A stretch of 64,000 nt of DNA, taken from NCBI GenBank assembly GCA_030704615.1, contig CM060734.1, forward strand, positions 29,776,042 to 29,840,041, given 5' to 3'. The notes under the pieces were generated by a model, which saw only the letters and a list, made by a program, of their open reading frames with translations, had not been told where the DNA came from and made no database searches. Below are positions 47,455 through 59,660 of this stretch, in pieces. The DNA comes from Takakia lepidozioides. Lineage: Eukaryota; Streptophyta; Takakiopsida; Takakiales; Takakiaceae. Positions within the stretch are counted from its first letter, which is position 1. Every line of letters begins with the position of its first letter. The position numbers and the translations under genes were made by a program.

Positions 47455-48147
47455 TTAATGTGGCAATAACCAAAACTCTCTTCTGTAATATCTCTCGTAT
47501 ATGCCTGGATTTCTTTCAAGCTTCAATGCACCCTTGGCTATACTTGAAGTCTCCGTTACCATATAACCATATGGCAAACAAGTCTGAAAAGCTGTTCTTG
47601 GTGTGAGTTTGATCCACAAAATATCCTTTGGAATCCAATTCTTTACCAGTACAAGCTCTTCATGCATATGAGTATAAACATTCACCTTTCTTTCTTCCCA
47701 GCCTTCAAACTCTACTCGTTTAATGGATAGCAACGCTATCACATAAACTAATGTTGGTAACCAACGTGCTCTTCCTCTACAGGCTACCTGATAAATCTTT
47801 ATCACTCCTTTCTCCAGACCCCATTCTGGATCAGCATCATGCACTCGTTTAAGAATATTTTCTTTACATCCGTCTGGCAATTCCAAGAACCTTTGAAAGA
47901 ATTGTTTGGACAATCTTTCTTCCTTCGTTCCACAGGGAATTTGATTCACTTCAAATTTAATGGTCCAACCACCATGATCCCACCAGATGCCTGTCACATC
48001 TGGTTGTTCATGTCCCAGGTCCCCAGTATGGTCGCCAAATGTCGCGCGGCTTTTACTCACCCATCCCTTCGCTATCCGAGGCGGAAACTCCAAGATAGAA
48101 GAGTTGGAAATCTCTAAGTACTCAGCCCGCGCAGAACAATCAGTCAT
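47455..48147 (-). CDS. Extra ORF upstream of gag in the inner element
   Basis: 230 uninterrupted codons. The first 36 or so are encoded by the end of the 5' LTR, the rest by internal sequence, so the natural start is probably downstream of the PBS. It has a well-mixed globular composition (KQFFQRFLELPDGCKEN, RWLPTLVYVIALLSIKR). An ORF of unknown function in this place is a mark of Ogre-type Tat elements. No known domain. Confidence 0.6.
   Translation of the reverse strand: MTDCSARAEYLEISNSSILEFPPRIAKGWVSKSRATFGDHTGDLGHEQPDVTGIWWDHGGWTIKFEVNQIPCGTKEERLSKQFFQRFLELPDGCKENILKRVHDADPEWGLEKGVIKIYQVACRGRARWLPTLVYVIALLSIKRVEFEGWEERKVNVYTHMHEELVLVKNWIPKDILWIKLTPRTAFQTCLPYGYMVTETSSIAKGALKLERNPGIYERYYRREFWLLPH
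48018..48039 (-). promoter_or_regulatory. Primer binding site of the inner element
   Basis: Directly after the 5' LTR the minus strand reads TTTGGCGACCATACTGGGGA. TGGCGAC...CTGGGGA sites, thought to pair with a tRNA-Arg, are used by Tat/Ogre elements; assignment is from memory of the family. Confidence 0.6.
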
Positions 48148-49030
48148 GACCTACAGCTAGTGTATCATGGGGGTGTTTCCTATTTGTTTCCTTTTCCGCA
48201 TTCATCTTAGCTACCTTACCATTGATAATTAAGTATCAGTTTGCTTCATCAATTTATCGGTTTCCTTAACTCCTCCATTCAATCCACAGCTTCACTCAGA
48301 TCTCTCTACACAGTGTGATTGTATCGTATAAGTATCAGATTATGATTTATCAGGTATCAGGCCGAAGCCATTATGTCTCTAATCTGCTCTCAATATCATC
48401 TAGCTTTGCATATACAAGCATCTACTAATCCTCTTTCTCTCCTTCATCGTGCTCTCGATCTCCGCTCCCGCCTGTCTCCGAAGTCCTCCCCCATAATGAT
48501 CCCCCCTATTCCCCGTTCTTCCCTTTATCCTCCTATCCGCGGTTCTAACCGTTTCCCTCTCTAACCGTCGTATGTGAACTAACATGTTCCCTTCACTGGT
48601 GTTGTTCCCCACAGTCGTTCCCTGTCCTACTCTTCGTTCCCTATTATCGTGACAGCTGTGTCAAGCGGTGACTGGCTGTGTTTGGCTGTGTCGGGCTGTG
48701 ACTGGCTGTGTGGCTTGCCGGGCTGTGACTGGCTGTGTGGGCTGTGTCTGCTGTGACGACTGTGACGGGCTGTGTGTGCTGTGTGTGTGTGTGGGCTGTG
48801 ACGACTGTGACGGCTGTGACGTGTGTGATGTGCTGTGTGGGCTGTGACGACTGTGACGGGCTGTGTTGGCTGTGTGGGCTGACTGCTGTGTCGGCTGTGT
48901 GGGCTATGTAACCCCCTTCTACAGTGCGCTGCTGTCACCCCTAAGGTTCCTGTTTGTCTCAGTCTGTGCAAAATTAAGGGTACCCTACAGATCCCGTATA
49001 AGTGTCTAAGTCCCCTACAGTCCTCTAACA
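48040..49030 (-). repeat. Inner element 5' LTR (element orientation)
   Basis: 991 bp, TGTCGCGCGGC to CTCTAACA on the plus strand. Near-identical to 35899-36907 except for small indels, most of them in the GGCTGTG array at 48655-48906. Confidence 0.9.
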
Positions 49031-49035
49031 AACGT

Positions 49036-49977
49036 CTTCACGACCGAGGCCCAAGCCCGGAAACCTTGAACTGGAGTGGGTTCAAGGAATTGATGAAGAG
49101 ACAGTTTGTGCCCCTCAACGGGCTTGCCCGGACAAGATGAGGAATTTGAAGCAAACAGATGACATTCGGGGTATGTCCAGGCTTTCAATGTGCTGCTCGA
49201 AGTCGCGGACATGGCAGAACCAGAAATGGTCTTCAACTTTGTGGCGGGGCTGGCCCCATGGGCCAGGCGGAAGTTGGAGGAGAAGCCACCCAAGACTTTG
49301 AACGAGGCAATTGAGAGGGCTGAATGTTTCTCGGATGTCCCTAGGGGTGAAGACAAGGCCGTACGGAGCTGAACCACAAGAAGACCCGGCGGGAAGACTC
49401 CTTCCGACCGGAAAAGAAGTGGGATAGGCCACGCGGCGACAATGGCACGTGGAAATCGAAGGGAGGACCTTCACACGTCAAGGCGGCACCCGGTGCTTCG
49501 AAAGGAAAAGCGGGTGGAGCGGCTTATGGCGGACAGAAGGCGACCTTTGATGGAGTGTGTTTCAATTGCGGGGAGCCCGGGCACATGGCCAAGAAGTGCA
49601 CAAACCCGTCAATTGAACATGACTCGGCAACCACGGAGCTGTCGGAAGATACCATCAGTCGCTTGGTGGAAGCGGTGGTTGCCAGGACTTGCAAGGTAGG
49701 CAACTATTCTTGTGAGTTGTATCAGGAAACTGGCGCCCTGCGTAAAGGGAGTCAGTTATTGTTCGTGGATGGGATAATATCCGGAACTAACGTGTCGTTG
49801 TTGGTGGACACAGGAGCGTCGCACTCCTTCATGACGCCGGCGACGGCACGAAAGTTGGGACTCCCGACAAGTGACGTGGGGGCCTCTATTGAGGTGCGTT
49901 CTGCCAAAGAGAACCACAGTTGGCGACAAGGTTGGCGTTTGATGTTCCTCTTCAACTGGGGAGTTGGGAGGACGTGA
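49036..49977 (+). pseudogene. Chromovirus gag 3' part, zinc knuckle and protease
   Basis: After the duplicated AACGT the gag frame resumes (NWSGFKELMKRQFVPLN, later NFVAGLAPWARRKLEEKPP). A CCHC knuckle CFNCGEPGHMAKKC is at about 49557. The protease active site LLVDTGASHSFMTPA is near 49800. At least three frame changes occur between 49100 and 49560, and another near 49900. Confidence 0.88.
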
Positions 49978-51000
49978 ACTTCACCATCTGCGAGATCGAT
50001 GGAGTAGATCTCATTTTGGGGATGACCTTTTTGAGCAAATCCGGAGCGGTCATAGATGGCCGCAAGAGAGTAGTCACGCTGCCATGTGGGAATGGTGGCG
50101 AGGTCTTACGAGTGTCGGAAACGCCCAAATCCGTGGGAGGGCGAATAAACCTTCTGTCAGCAAGGGAGTGGGCCGTGGAGGAGGCACATGAACCCCAGTT
50201 TTTGCTTTACATTAGAGAAGTGAAGGGAGAAGGCGATGGGGAGCCGAGCCCAGATTGGATCAAGGGGATTTTGGAGAAATACCAGGATGTGATGCCGGAG
50301 GATTTACCAAGCGGCTTGCCACCGCGAAGAGGAGTTGACCACAAATTGAGGTGATACCGGAACGGAACCGCCTGCCAAGGCACCCTACCGGTTGAGCCAC
50401 AGGGAGTTGGTCGAGCTGAAGACTCAGCTCAAGGATCTAATGTCAAAGGGGTACATCCGGCCGAGTAAGTCACCTTACGGAGCCCCGGTGCTATTTGCAG
50501 ACAAGAAGGATGGGACGCTGCGGATGTGTGTCGATTACAGGGCTCTGAATAAGGTGACTATCAAAAACCGTACCCTTTGCCAAGGATCGACGACCTCTTC
50601 GATCGGTTTGGCAGGAGCGAAGTATTTCAGCCGGATCGACTTGCGCTCCGGCTATCACCAAATTCGGGTGGCGGAAGGAGATGAGGAGAAGACCGCGTGC
50701 AGGACAAGGTATGGTTCATATGAGTTCTTGGTGATGCCTTTTGGGCTCACCAATGCACCTGCGACCTTTAGCACGCTGATGAACAGCCTTTTCCAGGAGT
50801 GGTTGGATGACTTTGTGATCGTGTACATCGACGACATCTTGGTGTACTCGAAAACAAAGGAGGAGCACCTGGAGCACCTCAAAAGGGTGTTCCAAAAGTT
50901 GCAGGAAGGAAGTTGTACGCCAAAGCTTCAAAGTGCGAATTCGGGGTCACAAAGTGGAGTTCTTGGGGCATGTGATTACACAGGATGGGATCAAAATGGA
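49978..51000 (+). pseudogene. Chromovirus reverse transcriptase
   Basis: ILGMTFLSKSGAVIDG closes the protease; RT follows with [56 protein letters not shown] and the catalytic [12 protein letters not shown] near 50823. The frame shifts near 50350, 50575 and 50910. Confidence 0.92.
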
Positions 51001-51800
51001 TGACAGAAAGGTGAGGGCGATCTTGGACTGGGAGCCTCCGACTTCGGTCCCGGGAGTGCGATCCTTCCTAGGACTCGCCTCCTATTACCGGAAGTATGTG
51101 AGAAATTTCGCCAAGATTGCGGGGCCGCTGTCAGACCTTCTGTGTAAATCTAAGTCTGGGCATGGAACACCTTTTGTGGCCAAGCTTTTGCTGAATTGAA
51201 GCAGCGGATGGCGGAAGCTCCAGTCTTGAAAATCCCGGAGTTCGATCGTCCGTTTGAGATACATACAGATGCGTCGGACTTCGCGATTGGGGTGTGCTGA
51301 TGCAAGATGGACGTCCAGTTGCTTACGAAAGTAAGAAACTGAATGAAGTGGAGCGACGGTGGCCGACGCACGAGAAAGAGATGAAGGCGGTGGTGCACTG
51401 TCTTGAGCTCTGGCGCCACTATGTTGGTTCCAACCCAGTGAAGGTGTTCACGGACAATGTCACGGTGAAGTATTTTGCCACGCAGCCCAAGTTGTCCCCA
51501 AAACAACTTAGGTGGCAAGATACTTTGGCGGTGTTTGACGTGGATATCCAATACAAACCGGGACGAGACAACGTGGTGGCCGATGCTTTAAGTAGAAAGC
51601 AGCAGCTCTTGTTGGTATACAAGGGCGAGACGACGCTCCAAAGGAAGATCCGGAAGGCTTGCCGGAAGGATGAGCTGGCGAAGTCCGTGATGCAGGACTT
51701 GAGGATGGGGGTTAAATCGCAGTTCCACTTGCAAAATGGACTGCTCCGGTATAAGCAAAACGTCTCTACGTGCCGAAGGGAGGGATCAGAGATAGCCTCT
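51001..51800 (+). pseudogene. Chromovirus RT tail and RNase H
   Basis: GVRSFLGLASYYRKYVRNF is the RT connection. RNase H motifs: HTDASDFAIG near 51260, RRWPTHEKEMKAVVHCLELW, VFTDNVTVKYF and NVVADALSRK. Frame changes occur near 51160 and 51290. Confidence 0.9.
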
Positions 51801-52540
51801 TGAGAGAATGCCATGATAGCCCGCTTGCGGGCCACGGCGGAGCCAAGCGCACTGCGGCACTCTTGAAGAAAGAGTTTTCTGGCCCAAACTGAGGGAGGAG
51901 GCAGAGGAGTATGTCAAGACATGCACCACATGCCAACAAAACCGGAGCGAGTACAAAAAGCAAGCGGGGCTGTTACAACCCTTGCCGATTCCAGAGGGGA
52001 CTTGGGAAAGCGTCTCGATGGATTTCATGACTGCTATGCCGCTGTCAAAAGGATTCGATGCAATCATGGTGGTGGTAGATAGGTTCAGTAAAATGGGCCA
52101 TTTCATCCCCACCAAGGAGACGGCAACGGCGCAGGAGACAGGGCGACTTTACTTCGCCCACGTCTTAAAGCATCATGGAGTCCCTAAGGATATTGTCTCG
52201 GACCGCGATCCAAAGTTTACGAGTAAATTCTGGAGAGCACTTTGGAAGAAGATGGGGACGAGGCTGAAGATGAGCACCGCCTTCCGACCTACGACCGACG
52301 GCCAAACAGAAAGAGTGAATTCCGTAGTGAAGCAATCTTGCGGAATTACGTGTCGGCAGACCAAACAGACTGGGTGGAACACTTAGACGGCAGAGTTGTG
52401 TTATAATAACACAGAACACTCCGCAACAGGTTTTCCCCTTTCGTATGGGTCTATGGAAAAGCACCTCTGGTGCCGACAAGTTGGGCCACCCAGGACGTTG
52501 AGGAACCGGCAGTAGCGGCTACTGGAAGAACGCGAGCGTT
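51801..52540 (+). pseudogene. Chromovirus integrase
   Basis: The zinc-binding part (GHGGAKRTAALL ... CTTCQQNRSEYKKQ) precedes the core with its three acids: SMDFMTAMPLSKGFDA, IVSDRDPKFTSKFWRA and TTDGQTERVN. Frame changes at about 51870 and 52370. Confidence 0.92.
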
Positions 52541-53127
52541 TGTTGAAGCTCGCAAAGTACAACATTGCCAAAGCTAGGAAACGGTATGAAAGGCAGGCGA
52601 ATCGGAAGCGGAGGGAAGTGAAGTTTGAGGCAGGCACGGAGGTCTGGTTGAACATCAAGAATTTCCGACTACCTCCGGAAGTGAGTCCGAAGTTCGTACC
52701 TCCGTATGCGGGACCCTTTCGCATTCGGAAGGTTATGAATGAGGATGTGTATGAATTGGAGCTGCCGGCAAACAGCAAGGTGCACAGTATTCCATGTCTC
52801 CCTTTTGAAGCCTTACTTCAAATGAAGCACGTCCGAATCGGCATCAAGTGTTGCGTCCGCCACCTATGCTGTTGGATCATGAAAATGAACCTGAGTACGA
52901 GGTGGAGGCAATACTTAAGTCGAGGAGGTTCAAGAACCGAGAAACGGAGTACTCGTCAAATGGAAGGGCTATCATCATGTGGAGGCATCTTGGGTGCGTG
53001 CCTCAGAAATGGGAAACGCATCCGAGGCGGTCGCAGCTTTCGAAGGGCGACCTCAAAAGCGGAAGAAGCGTTGATGGGGACATCAACCTTGGAGCGTGGG
53101 GAGGAAATGCATGCTTAGCCCGGCTTA
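52540..53127 (+). pseudogene. Integrase C-terminus and chromodomain
   Basis: GTEVWLNIKNFRLPPE is the integrase C-domain. From about 52885 EYEVEAILKSRRFKNRE and, after a one-base frame change, WKGYHHVEASW form a chromodomain, which in this group steers insertion to methylated histone H3. The frame change makes the chromodomain non-functional in this copy. Confidence 0.85.
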
Positions 53128-53961
53128 GCTAGCTAGGAATCCGATTGCAAAAACTTGTATTGTACAAAACGTGCTATAAATGAACGGTTCCAAATGTTGT
53201 GCGTCCTATTTTGTTTGGAATGGTGATGCATGGTATGGTTGGCTAGTGTGTAGAATGCATGCTAGCTTATAAAAGTGGGAGAGGTAAATTGGGTTAATCG
53301 TGTGTTTGTAGTGCCGAAATCGGGTGACCCCATCCAGGGGCAAGGAAACTTGCGCCTTCTTTGGGAGTTCACGTGCTAGTGCGCACCTGGCGCGTGCGCG
53401 TACTATAACTGCGCTACCGAGGGGTTGCCTTGTAGTGCGGGCTAACGCGGAAGCCACGTGCTTCCGTTCACGTACTATAATCGTGTAGCCTCGGGACGAA
53501 GTCGTAGTGCGGCTTCGGCGTGTTCCCGTACCTCAGGCCAGCATTCCAAGGCGGACCCAATTGTAGTGATTGGGGCGCACGGTTGGTTCAAAGTTATCTT
53601 CCTAGTCAAAGAGGGTTCCAGGTGAACCCTCGCTCAAGTGATGCCAAAAGCGGCATCATGAGCGGTCGCAAGCAATGTTGTTGCAGTAAGGCGATTTGAT
53701 CCGGGAGGATCGTTCCTTGGCCTTGAAGTAGGCCAAGAAGAGTGCACTGGGAGGAGCTGGAGAGGCTCCACCCTTGGCCGGGACTTGGAGGAAGTCGGCC
53801 GAACTAGCTAGTGGAGAGTAGAGTCAAGTGTGGGGTTTGGTTCTTTGCCATGGGACCATGGTGCGGAAACAAACTCCTTGATGTGGGACGCCACAACTTG
53901 GATGTTCGTTTCTACAAAATGGACAGTCGATGAGGACATCGACTCCCTGTTGGAGGGTGTG
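53128..53961. other. Chromovirus 3' untranslated region
   Basis: No gene. An imperfect tandem pair of about 68 bp (CGTACTATAACTGCGCTACC and CGTACTATAATCGTGTAGCC) is at 53399-53520. Only a weak purine tract (GGAGGG) precedes the 3' LTR. Confidence 0.5.
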
Positions 53962-54676
53962 TGTCGGCCCTTTGCTTGAGGGCAGGGGTCGGGACACATA
54001 GGGGCTGCCCCTGTGGTGGGGGCATCGGCATCGATAGGTATGGGGGGCTGAAGCACCCTTGAGTGCCCAAGGCACTCAAGGAGGCGGAGGCGCTCACTAG
54101 GTGGAGCCCCGCACACCGGTTGCGGTGGGGGTGGCTCCACAAGGGGTGGTGGTAGCTTAGCGGGACTTAGTGGGGGTGGCATAGGACTCACCATGGGGCG
54201 GAGACCTCGTGGTGGGAGTCGTGGGGAGTCTTGGGACTCATCACGGTCCATAGGGGTTGTGGTGAGTGGGCCAAGACTCACCGCGACTCATCACGGGAGT
54301 CGAGGTTTTTCGTGGTGGTTCGCCATAAAATGGCATGGCTGGTTATGAAACCCCCCGGACAGCTACAAAAGTATATATAGGAGTAGTAACCCCGAGAACG
54401 GTGCAAGCCCGTTGGTGACCAAAAACTAGTGAGTAAGCGAGCGAGCCGGAAAGCGACCAAAGAGTGGGGAGCTGTTCCGGACTGCCATCTACCAAAGGGA
54501 ATTCCACTAGTCCCAAATAGGTGGAGGGTTTAGTGGGAAGCGAAGGGGGACCGTTATGTCCCGGTGAGCAGCCGAAGCTCCAAGTTGGCCCGGCGGCCAG
54601 GTTGGGAGTCAGGCGCGCGCATCAAAGCGAGTAACTATGACGTGAAGGGGAGCTTACCGAAGGGAGGTGCGCGACA
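53962..54676 (+). repeat. Chromovirus 3' LTR
   Basis: 715 bp, TGTCGGCCCTT to GTGCGCGACA, followed by the CCTTC duplication. About 97% like the 5' LTR by eye. Confidence 0.92.
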
Positions 54677-54681
54677 CCTTC

Positions 54682-57600
54682 GCTCATTTCCAGGGTTGCC
54701 TGGCTTGCAAACACACAGACGTGATGTGGTCGGGCTTCACCCCTTCCCCATCATTTGCTCATAGGTCTCCAAAGCCTCCATCCCACGCCCCTGCTGTGCA
54801 TACCCTGCAAGCATCCCATTCCACGACACCACATTTCATTTAGCGATATAGTTGAACAATGCCTTCGCATCCTCGATGCTCCCACATTTGGCATACATGT
54901 CCACGAGGGCATTGTGACGATGTCACCATGGACCTCTTTCCCCTTTTCCAGGGCTCCCAAGCTTGCACACGCATTGCAAACACAAACTAGGGTGATGTGG
55001 TTGGGCTTCACCCCTTCGCAGAGTACACATAAGTTCCTTGCTTTGCATCCTCAATGCACCCACATTTGGCATACATGTCCACCAGGGCAGAGTTCAGAAT
55101 GACATCTGGTACAATCCCAGCTTTGACAATGTCACCATGGACCTCTTTACCCTTTTCCAGGGCTGTCAGGCTTGCACAAGCATTGGAATCACAAACAAAC
55201 GTGATGTGGTTGGGCTTCACCCCTTCCCCCATCAATTGATCATAGGTTTCTAAAGCCACCAACCCACGTTCCTGCTGTGCATACCCTGCAAGCATAGCGT
55301 GCCACGACACCACATCTTGTTCAGCCATAGTGTTGAAAACTCCCTTCGCATCCTTGGCATGAATCCACTTTGGATAATGTGAGTGTGCACCTGCTTTCCA
55401 GCTTCCAGACCTTTCATCTTGATGCACTTAAGCAAGAGACAGACAAACGTATCTGAATCTGCTGAAATGCCTCCCACATTAATTGGCATACATGTCCACG
55501 AGGGTATTGTTTAGAATGACATCTGGTACAATTCCAGCTTTCACGATGTCACCATGAACCTCTTTGCCCTTTTCCGGGCTGCCAGGCTTGCACATGCACA
55601 CACAAACGTGATGTGGTTGGGCTTCACCCCTTCCCCCATCATTTGATCACCTCTTTGCCCTTTTCCAGGGCTGCCAGACTTGCACAAGCATTGCAATCAC
55701 ACACAAACGTGATGTCCATTTTGTCCATTTTGCAAACACTTCACGGACATCCTTCATTATCCTGCATCTGGCATACATGTCAAGGAGGGTTGTCTCCAGA
55801 ATGATAGCTCGTGCAATTCCAGCTTTGATAATGTCAGCATGAACCTCTTTGCCTTTTTCCAGGGCCGCCAAGTTGGCACATGCGGTGAGAAGGCAAACAA
55901 ATGTGACCTTGTTGGGTGTCACACCTTTTTGAATCATTTGCTCATATATCTCAAACACCTCCCTGCCACTCCCATGCTATGCATATCCTGCAATTATTGT
56001 GCTCCGTGAGACCACATCTCGTTCAGCCATCTTGTCAAACACTTGATATGCTGTTCAGTCCGTCACTCCACAGAAACAGCCTGTGCTACACGTGACGATG
56101 TGTCCACTCCAACCCGTGCCACATCTTGTTCAGCCATAGTGTTGAACACTCCCTCCAATGCTCCCACATCTGGCATACATGTCCACGAGGGTATTGTTCA
56201 AAATCACATCTGGTACAATTCCAGCTTTGTTGATGTCACCATGGACCTCTCTCCGCTTTTCCAGAGCTCCCAGGCTTGCACACGCATTGCAAACACAAAC
56301 AAATGTGATGTGGTTGGGCTTCACCCCTTCGCGCAGCATTTGCTCATAGGTCTCCAAAGCATTCCTACCACACCCATGCTTGGTAAATCCTTGAAAACTC
56401 CCTTTGCATCCTTAATGCGCCCACATTTGGATACATGTCCACCAGGGTAGTGTTCAGAATGACAACTGGTACAATTCCAGCTTTGACGATGTCACCATGG
56501 ACATCTTTCCCCTTTTCCAGAGCTCCTAGGCTTGCACACGCATTGCAAACACAAACAAATGTGATGTGGCTGGGCTTCACCCCTTCGCGCAGCATTTGCT
56601 CATAGGTCTCCAAAGCATTCCTACCAAACCCATGCTTGGTAAATCCTGCCAACATTATATTCCACGTGATCAAAGATGTTGAGGCATTCTGTTGAACACT
56701 TGGTGAGCATCCATGATGTTGAATCTGTCAAACCCTCATCTGATCCTCCAGCCCTCTCTGGCAGTACATGATGGTCAAGACTCTCAGGAAATGGTGGATG
56801 GTCTGAGTAGCTACATAGATCAATGAATGAAGCAAGACACTTGCATCTTGCCAAGAAAACATCCTTTCACCAGTAATCACCACAAGAACAAATCCCATCT
56901 TCAAACTCACTGTGGGTGCAAAGACAAAATTCATTTTCCTCCTCCCCGACATCATGCAATACAAAACACGTGTCAGGCACATACCCCGCCTCCTTTCTTC
57001 TGCCCAGACAATCTTCTCACTACTCAGCTCAGCATGGATTTCCTTAATTCTGGGATGCAACTTGTCATCTACAACGAAGGTGTGCACCCTGTTGCCAACC
57101 TCAATGCAGCAGCAGCGACTTGGCTCCTTTCTAACCCACGCATTGCAAACGGAAATAAATGTGATGTGGTCGGGCTTCACCCCTTCCCCCATCATTTGCT
57201 CATAGGTCTCCAAAGCCTCCATCCCACGCCCTTGCTGTGCATACCCTGCAATCATCGCACTCCACGGTCACACCCAATCTCATTCAGCCATATTGTCAAA
57301 CACTCCCTCCGCATCCTCGATGCACCCACATTTTGCAGTGTTGAGAACTCCCTCGCATCCTTGGCATGAATCCACTTTGGATAATGTGTGTGTTCACCTG
57401 CTTTCCAGTTTCCAGACCTTTCATCTTGATGCACTTAAGCAAGAGACAGACAAACGTATCTGAATCTGCTGAAATGCCTCCCACATTTGGTATACATGTC
57501 CACGAGGGTAGAGTTCAGAATGACATGTGGTACAATTCCAGCTTTCACGATGCAACCATGCACCTCTTTGCCCTTTTCCACGGCTGCCAGGCTTGCACAT

Positions 57601-58760
57601 GCACAAACGTGATGTGGTTGGGCTTCACCCCTTCCCCCATCATTTGATCATAGGTCTCCAAAGCCACCATCCCACGTCCCTTCTGTGCATACCCTACAAG
57701 CATCGCATGCCACGACACCACATCTTGTTCAGCCATAGTGTCGAAAACTCCCTTCGCATCCTCGGCGTGAATCCACTTTGGATAATGTGAGTGTGCACCT
57801 GCTTTCCAGCTTCCAGACCTTTCATCTTGATACACTTAAGCAAGAGACAGACAAACGTATCTGAATCTGCTGAAATGCCTCCCACATTTGGCATACATGT
57901 CCACGAGGGAAGAGTTCCCACATCATTTGATCATAGGTCTCCGAGGCCACCATCCCACGTCCCTGCTGTGCATACCCTGCAAGCATCGCGTGCCACGACA
58001 CCACATCTTGTTCAGCCATAGCATTGAAAACTCCCTTCGCATCCTCAATGCACCCACATTTGGCATACATGTCCACCAGGGCAATGTTCAGAATGCTTTG
58101 ACGATGTCACCATGTACCTCTTTTCCCCTTTTCCAGAGCTCCCAGGCTTGCACACGCATTGCAATCACAAACAGATGTGATGTGGTTGGGCTTCACCCCT
58201 TCGTGCAGCATTTGCTCATAGGTCTCCAAAGCATTCCTACCACACCCATGCTTGGTAAGTCCTGCCAACATTAAATTCCAGGTGATCAAAGATCGATCGT
58301 TGAGGCATTCGGTTGAACACTTGGTGAGCATCCATGATGCTCCCGCACTTAACACATACATGTTGACAAGGGTGTTAAGGAGAAAAACACTTGGCGTGAA
58401 TCCACTTTGGATAATGTGAGTGTGCACCTGCTTTCCAGCTTCCAGACCTTTCATCTTGATGCACTTAAGCAAGAGACAGACAAACGTATCTGAATCTGTT
58501 GGAATGCCTCCGACATTTGGCATACATGTCCACGAGGGTATTGTTCAGAATGACATCTGGTACAATCCCAGCTTTCCCAATGCAACCATGCACCTCTTTG
58601 CCCTTTTCCAGGGCTGCCAGGCTTGCACATGCATTGCAGATGCAAACAAACGTTATGTAGTTGGGCACGAGCATCGCGTACACCACACCTTTTTCAGAGA
58701 TCCCAGGCTTGCTCACGCATTGCAAACACAAACAAATGTCGAGCTTTTTTCTCCTCATCT
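54682..58760 (-). pseudogene. PPR-DYW gene fragments, right part of the split block
   Basis: At least ten broken PPR pieces on the minus strand share repeats such as [60 protein letters not shown] and [19 protein letters not shown]. The same string is repeated with differing neighbours, so the block grew by local duplication. The frame at 57255-56728 includes EVGNRVHTFVVDDKLHPR, the E/DYW junction of PPR editing factors, followed by a badly decayed deaminase region. There is no complete gene. The LTR element separates it from 33168-34631. Confidence 0.88.
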
Positions 58761-59660
58761 CTGCTATCTGTTTTTGTCAAAGTCATTCCAAACTACCACA
58801 AATCCACCCAACAAGCTAACTTACAGAATTCAATATGCATCTCAGGCCGAGTCTGATGAGAGGGAAAAACAGGCTGAAATAGGTCGAAGAAGAAGGTGCC
58901 TTCACCAATTGTCCTTGACAATTCAGTATGCACCTCAGGGCAGAGTCTGATGAGAGGGCAAAACAGGCTGAAATAGGTCAAAGAAGAAGGTGCCCTCACC
59001 ACATTGGCCTTGACCTTGTGGCATGACCCATGGAGGATTTGACCATCAACCCAAAAGGACCTCTTGTGTGTGCTGCTTGTGTCTGTAGTCAGATAATGTT
59101 GGATTGGTCTGTGAGAACCACCACGGTGCAGCAGAGCAGACAGAGATTGAAACACAACCTGCTAAGACCAAGCTGACTTGAAGGATGGACAAACGTCTTC
59201 ACTTCGCAGCTAGCCAGCATTCTAACCTCTATACCCTTCCATAAATATGACCATGAACATTTTGCTGGATTACATCTGCCTGTACCCTATAATAATCTCA
59301 GCACTTACTTGTGACATCAAATAAGGAAATAAATGGAAGACATACCTTCAGTACTTTTGCAGATACCAGGACATCGGAAACGTATTCGTTCCAGAGCTTC
59401 TCCTCGTCTCTGTTATCTGTTTTTCGATACTTTCCTGTTCCCAGTCAAAATCACTCCAACCACCTTACATCCACCAACGAGCTAACTTGCAGAATTCAAC
59501 ATGAAAATTTAGGGACGACTCTGATAACAGGGAAAAATAGGCTGAAATGTGTTTAAGAAGGTGCCTTCATGCATTCAATTGTGCTGCTGCCACTGCTGTT
59601 TCCAGTTGACCAGCTACCCACACAGATTTCTTGTAGCTATGGATCCACAGGGAAATAAGA
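58761..59660 (-). pseudogene. OSB-like exon fragments, right copies
   Basis: 58840-59180 repeats the block seen at 24001, 24470, 30480 and 30900. At 59580-59505 and 59655-59600 are the NEGTFF-like and WVDGQLE-like parts of the PDF exon, again minus strand and broken. Confidence 0.5.

Larger units (their letters stand above)
35899..49030 (-). mobile_element. Tat/Ogre-like Ty3/gypsy element nested in the chromovirus
   Basis: LTRs at 35899-36907 and 48040-49030, duplication AACGT at 35894-35898 and 49031-49035. All genes lie on the minus strand: an extra ORF, gag, zinc knuckle, protease, RT, RNase H and integrase, then about 4.5 kb of further coding sequence before the 3' LTR. A polypurine tract (GAGGGGGGAAGGGG, minus strand) abuts the 3' LTR at about 36910. 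The extra ORF before gag, the DGGSG-like protease context, the LLLGRPWL motif and the PBS type point to the Tat/Ogre lineage. Frameshifts break pol. Confidence 0.9.
34637..54676 (+). mobile_element. Ty3/gypsy chromovirus, interrupted by a second LTR element
   Basis: Two LTRs (34637-35360 and 53962-54676) with TG...CA ends and the 5-bp duplication CCTTC on both sides (34632-34636, 54677-54681). The order is PBS, gag, zinc knuckle, protease, RT, RNase H, integrase, chromodomain, which defines chromoviruses. Without the inner insertion the element is about 6.9 kb. LTRs differ by scattered substitutions and small indels, and pol has several frameshifts, so it is not autonomous now. It inserted into the PPR fragment block. 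Confidence 0.95.

Noticed and set aside
53808-54281. Pro-rich minus-strand ORF repeated at 34596-34823
   Set aside because: It is the reverse reading of the chromovirus LTR, hence its presence in both copies.
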